Below are positions 4,765 to 9,343 of a stretch of 9,343 nt of DNA, piece after piece; within the stretch, counting starts at the first letter, position 1, and every line of letters starts with the position of its first letter. Made by a program: the position numbers and the translations under genes. This stretch comes from Lachnospiraceae bacterium (GTDB lineage: Bacteria > Bacillota_A > Clostridia > Lachnospirales > Lachnospiraceae), in NCBI GenBank assembly GCA_017464045.1, contig JAFUEG010000091.1, positions 1-9,343 on the forward strand, written 5' to 3'. The notes beneath the pieces are model-generated. The model had not been told where the DNA came from and ran no database searches. It saw only the letters and a list, made by a program, of their open reading frames with translations.

Positions 4765-6729
4765 ATGGGTGATAAAATAAAATACAGCCTTGGGCTTAAC
4801 AAACATGATTCATATACCAAAAATCATATGGAGCTTGCTAATATGAAGGCAGTTATCTATTTGTCTGTATTTATTGTGTTCGTTGAGCTTTGGATCATTG
4901 AACGTATTATCACCATAGTTTTGTTTGACAGTGAACCACGAACTACCCGATGGATCATCACCCATCTTCGTTCTTATGTTATTCTTCTTTCAGCAGCTGT
5001 ATTCATGCTTGTACATGCAACCCGTTATCTGAAGGGCAAACGTCTTTCTCACAGCACAAATCTGATTATTCTTGCTGTTTATTCAGCTATCTGCATATAT
5101 TTTGGTATGTATGTTTCATACCTTGATTACATAAAGGGCGAACAGATTTTAAGCTTCATAACAATGATTCTATTTTCCTGTTGTCTTTTGGTTTGGCGCC
5201 CTATCATATCTTTTATAGTTCTCTCTGCAACATTTTTGCTCTTTTATCATATATGCTCCAATGAAGTACCTGCAACAGTAGCTACCAATATCAATCTTTT
5301 TACAACCTGGATGGCATGTCTTATGATAAGTATAAGTATGTACCACCAGCGTATGTCCGAAGCAAGAAAAGATGCAAAGCTTGAAAAAGCAAATAACGAA
5401 CTTCATATTACAAATGAAAAGCTTGAGGAAAGCAATTCCCATCTGGAGCGTGTTTCAAGACGCGATGAATTAACCGGCATTGCCAATATGAGACAGTTCG
5501 GTAAAACCGCAAAGCTGATGTTAAAGGAGGCTTTTGAAAAGGGACAGGATTTATATTTCTTATATTATGATATAGAGCATTTCAAAACCTATAATGAGCA
5601 ATACGGCTTTGAAGAAGGCAATAATCTGCTTCGTGATATAGCCAGTGAGCTATCTGTATTATATGAAGGAAGCGCTTACGCAAGGTATTCTGATGATCAT
5701 TTTATCGTCCTTACCTCCGAAACAGATGCACACGAAAAGACCGAGGCTCTTGCCAACTGGCTTCACGAACACCAGGGTGAAGCATTTCTTGATTTAAAGG
5801 TTGGTGCTTATAAGGCAGAAGAAGGTGTCGGAGTATCCATCTCAATTGACCATGCGCGTTTTGCCTGCAACAGCATCAAGATGAACGCCGAAAAGCATTT
5901 TTGTATATATGATAATTCACTTTATGAGAAACAAAAGCGCAAGCAGTACATAATAAATCACCTTGATTTTGCGATTGAAAACGAATATATAGAAGTATTT
6001 TATCAGCCTGTCATATGGACTAAAAATAAAAAGGTATGCGGACTTGAAGCCTTATCACGCTGGAGAGATCCGGAGTACGGTCTTCTTCCTCCGGGCGAAT
6101 TTATAGAAACTCTTGAGGATGTCTGTATGATTCATAAGCTTGATAAATATGTTGTCGAGAGGGTTTGTAAGGATTATAACGAAGCAAAAAAATCCGGCAA
6201 AAAACTTTTGCCGATTTCACTTAATTTTTCACAGCTTGATTTTAATCTATGCGATATGGTTGATTACGTTATCGATACCGCAAAAAAATACAATGTTCCA
6301 AAAGAATATCTGGAGATAGAAATTACCGAAAGCGCCCTTTCCAAGGAGCATGAGCTTTTAAAGGACGCCATGCAGCGATTTCGTGAGAAAGGCTTTAATA
6401 TATGGCTTGATGATTTCGGAAGCGGTTACTCTTCACTTAATGTTCTTAAGGATTTTGATTTTGATGTTCTTAAGATTGATATGCTCTTCCTTGACAACTT
6501 TGAAGAAAATGCCAATACCAAGCCTATCATCAACATAATAATAAATCTTTGTAAAAGACTTAACATACGCTCTCTCACTGAGGGAGTTGAAACCGAAGAA
6601 GAATTTGAATTCTTAAAGGAAATCGGCTGTGAAAGAGTCCAAGGCTACTATTTCAGCAAGCCGGTACCAAAATCCGAACTTGAAAGTCTTATTGAAAGCA
6701 ATAAGCTTATTTTATCCGATGAATTATAG
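4765..6729 (+). CDS. Membrane-anchored c-di-GMP phosphodiesterase with degenerate GGDEF (GGDEF-EAL protein)
   Basis: This 654-residue protein probably hydrolyses c-di-GMP to pGpG at the inner face of the membrane. The N-terminal part has about six hydrophobic helices (near 27-54, 63-85, 98-118, 125-144, 146-164, 172-192), forming a sensor-like membrane domain of unknown ligand. A charged coiled coil (about 195-230) links it to a GGDEF domain (about 231-385: RDELTGIAN 233-241, YYDIEHFKTYNEQYG 267-281). The signature there is S309-D-D-H-F313 instead of GGDEF, so cyclase activity is unlikely; such domains often serve as GTP-sensing or structural partners. The EAL domain (about 392-645) keeps E428-A-L, N487, E519-I-T-E522, DDFGSGYSSL (549-558), K570-I-D, E606-G-V-E609 and QGYYFSKP (626-633), as expected of an active enzyme. 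GGGGTG sits 5 nt before ATG. It is the only plus-strand gene here and converges on atpC. Confidence 0.93.
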   Translation: MGDKIKYSLGLNKHDSYTKNHMELANMKAVIYLSVFIVFVELWIIERIITIVLFDSEPRTTRWIITHLRSYVILLSAAVFMLVHATRYLKGKRLSHSTNLIILAVYSAICIYFGMYVSYLDYIKGEQILSFITMILFSCCLLVWRPIISFIVLSATFLLFYHICSNEVPATVATNINLFTTWMACLMISISMYHQRMSEARKDAKLEKANNELHITNEKLEESNSHLERVSRRDELTGIANMRQFGKTAKLMLKEAFEKGQDLYFLYYDIEHFKTYNEQYGFEEGNNLLRDIASELSVLYEGSAYARYSDDHFIVLTSETDAHEKTEALANWLHEHQGEAFLDLKVGAYKAEEGVGVSISIDHARFACNSIKMNAEKHFCIYDNSLYEKQKRKQYIINHLDFAIENEYIEVFYQPVIWTKNKKVCGLEALSRWRDPEYGLLPPGEFIETLEDVCMIHKLDKYVVERVCKDYNEAKKSGKKLLPISLNFSQLDFNLCDMVDYVIDTAKKYNVPKEYLEIEITESALSKEHELLKDAMQRFREKGFNIWLDDFGSGYSSLNVLKDFDFDVLKIDMLFLDNFEENANTKPIINIIINLCKRLNIRSLTEGVETEEEFEFLKEIGCERVQGYYFSKPVPKSELESLIESNKLILSDEL

Positions 6730-6730
6730 T

Positions 6731-6895
6731 GAGTTATAGGGCGTGAGCCTTGTCACATAAGAAGTATAAAATCGAGAACACCAAAAAGTTACTAAGCAAA
6801 GCGTGAGCGCCAGTGAGCTTTGCGTGTAACTATTTTGGTGTTCTCGATTTTTATACCATAATATTGGGTATGACAAGGCTCACGCCCTATGACTC
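6731..6895. repeat. 165-bp nested palindromic element filling the convergent gap
   Basis: The outer arms 6731-6755 and 6871-6895 pair over 25 bp with one G-U wobble (6735/6891); the core word is GGGCGTGAGCCTTGTCA. After an asymmetric internal loop (8 nt left, 14 nt right) a 23-bp middle stem follows (6764-6786 with 6833-6856, one bulged T in the T-run 6848-6852). A 6-bp stem (6787-6792 with 6826-6831, A6832 bulged) and a 7-bp apical stem GCAAAGC/GCTTTGC (6796-6802 with 6817-6823) close on a 14-nt loop. In all, about 60 pairs form within 165 nt. It begins 1 base after the stop of the GGDEF-EAL gene and ends 2 bases before the stop of atpC. GCGTGAGC occurs in the left outer arm and again at the apex. 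It contains no ORF of note. It could be a composite bidirectional terminator, a non-autonomous palindromic mobile repeat, or both. Confidence 0.9.
6764..6856. terminator. Bidirectional intrinsic terminator core inside the palindrome
   Basis: The middle stem, built on TCGAGAACACC / GGTGTTCTCGA, is followed by a T-tract on both strands: GATTTTTATAC on plus (6846-6856) and GATTTTATAC on minus (complement of 6764-6773). It can therefore terminate the plus-strand GGDEF-EAL transcript and the minus-strand atp operon. A further plus-strand T-tract, TCTTTT (6894-6899), follows the outer stem. Confidence 0.75.
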
Positions 6896-6897
6896 TT

Positions 6898-7311
6898 TTA
6901 ATCAACTTTATGGCCGCCGTCTCTAAGGCCTGCCATGGCTCTTTGCATCATAAGCTCAGCCTCGAGATATTCTTCTACACTTTTCTTTTGAAGTCTTGCT
7001 TCGATAAGCTCCTCTTCCTTTTCTCTGGCACGGTTTATCTCTACCTCATCCGGTCTTTCGGCATGATTAATGAGGATTAATACATCGTTATTTTCAACCC
7101 TCATCATGCCCTCGGAGACGATAACATATTCTACTGTGCCATCCGGTAAAGTATAGTGCATATTTCCCGGAACGATAGCTATAACGACATTTCTGTGGTT
7201 AGCCAATACACCATACTCTCCGTCTATCGCAGGGACTACTACCGAAGTAAGCTCCCCTTCAAAAAACGGACTGTCCGCCTCATATATTCTTGCTTTAAAT
7301 GTATGCTCCAC
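6898..7311 (-). CDS. atpC: F1F0 ATP synthase subunit epsilon
   Basis: This is the central-stalk epsilon subunit (137 residues) of the F1 sector, which couples to gamma and restrains ATP hydrolysis. Residues 1-85 form the beta-sandwich domain, with the family pattern FFEGELTSVVVPAIDGEYGVLANH (16-39) and PDGTVEYVIVSEGMMRVENNDVLIL (56-80). Residues 88-132 are the charged helical hairpin (ERPDEVEINRAREKEEELIEARL and following). The length is normal for the family. The start codon is GTG (7309-7311) with AGAGGTGA 7 nt upstream. It is the last gene of the operon, 88 bp after atpD; that spacer shows no promoter or terminator. The stop codon lies 2 bp from the long palindrome at 6731-6895. Confidence 0.96.
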   Translation of the reverse strand: MEHTFKARIYEADSPFFEGELTSVVVPAIDGEYGVLANHRNVVIAIVPGNMHYTLPDGTVEYVIVSEGMMRVENNDVLILINHAERPDEVEINRAREKEEELIEARLQKKSVEEYLEAELMMQRAMAGLRDGGHKVD

Positions 7312-7399
7312 TAAAATATCACCTCTTTATAGCCTGCTTTACAATTTTATGCTTATTAATCTCTATAAAAATCTTTTTGAATTTAATTTATCTGACTAA

Positions 7400-9343
<1,944 letters not shown>

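Noticed and set aside
5170..5442. 90-codon minus-strand frame inside the GGDEF-EAL gene
   Set aside because: It is the reverse-strand shadow of the membrane-domain and coiled-coil codons, with no start signal.
6756..6870. A riboswitch or small RNA gene within the palindrome interior
   Set aside because: The pairing is almost fully self-complementary without conserved unpaired cores, and no promoter is seen inside; palindrome and terminator readings explain it better.

Overview
The window looks like a chromosomal stretch from a low-GC Gram-positive bacterium, most likely a Clostridia / Lachnospiraceae-type gut or rumen anaerobe. The basis is AT-rich spacers, strong AGGAGG-type ribosome binding sites, sigma-A-like promoters, U-tract terminators, TTG and GTG starts, and a PcrA helicase, PurE and F-type ATP synthase that read like that family. 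The genus is an inference; no search was run. All genes but one are on the minus strand.

Layout, left to right. Positions 27-202 hold two minus-strand tRNA genes, Pro(UGG) then Gly(UCC) in transcription order, behind a perfect-consensus promoter (257-285). A terminator (352-386) closes a small gene (422-703) for a one-helix membrane protein with a cysteine-bearing N-terminus and a DDF-repeat acidic tail. Next comes pcrA (920-3238, TTG start), with a partial direct repeat of its own 3' end just past the stop. A strong terminator (3272-3300) separates pcrA from purE (3323-3811). Upstream of purE is a 183-residue soluble protein of unknown role (3916-4467) that resembles the DUF6709 / PH-like group; a TTGAAA-18-TATAAT promoter (4539-4568) could drive it together with purE.

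A divergent 297-bp region (4468-4764) holds that promoter, a 13-bp-arm palindrome (4595-4623) and a weak plus-strand promoter. It leads into the only plus-strand gene (4765-6729), a membrane-anchored GGDEF-EAL protein whose cyclase signature is degenerate and whose EAL phosphodiesterase residues look intact. This gene converges on the 3' end of the ATP synthase operon (atpG partial, atpD, atpC, 6898 to the window edge).

The most unusual object is between the two convergent genes. The 168-bp gap is filled almost exactly by one 165-bp nested palindrome (6731-6895): a 25-bp GC-rich outer stem, an asymmetric internal loop, a 23-bp middle stem with U-tracts readable on both strands, then two short inner stems. 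It starts one base after one stop codon and ends two bases before the other. The middle part can explain bidirectional termination; the GC-rich outer arms and the apex, which share the word GCGTGAGC, are not explained by that. No CRISPR array, prophage, insertion sequence with transposase, or defence operon is visible. The remaining genes are housekeeping (translation, DNA repair, purine synthesis, energy) plus one c-di-GMP signalling gene.
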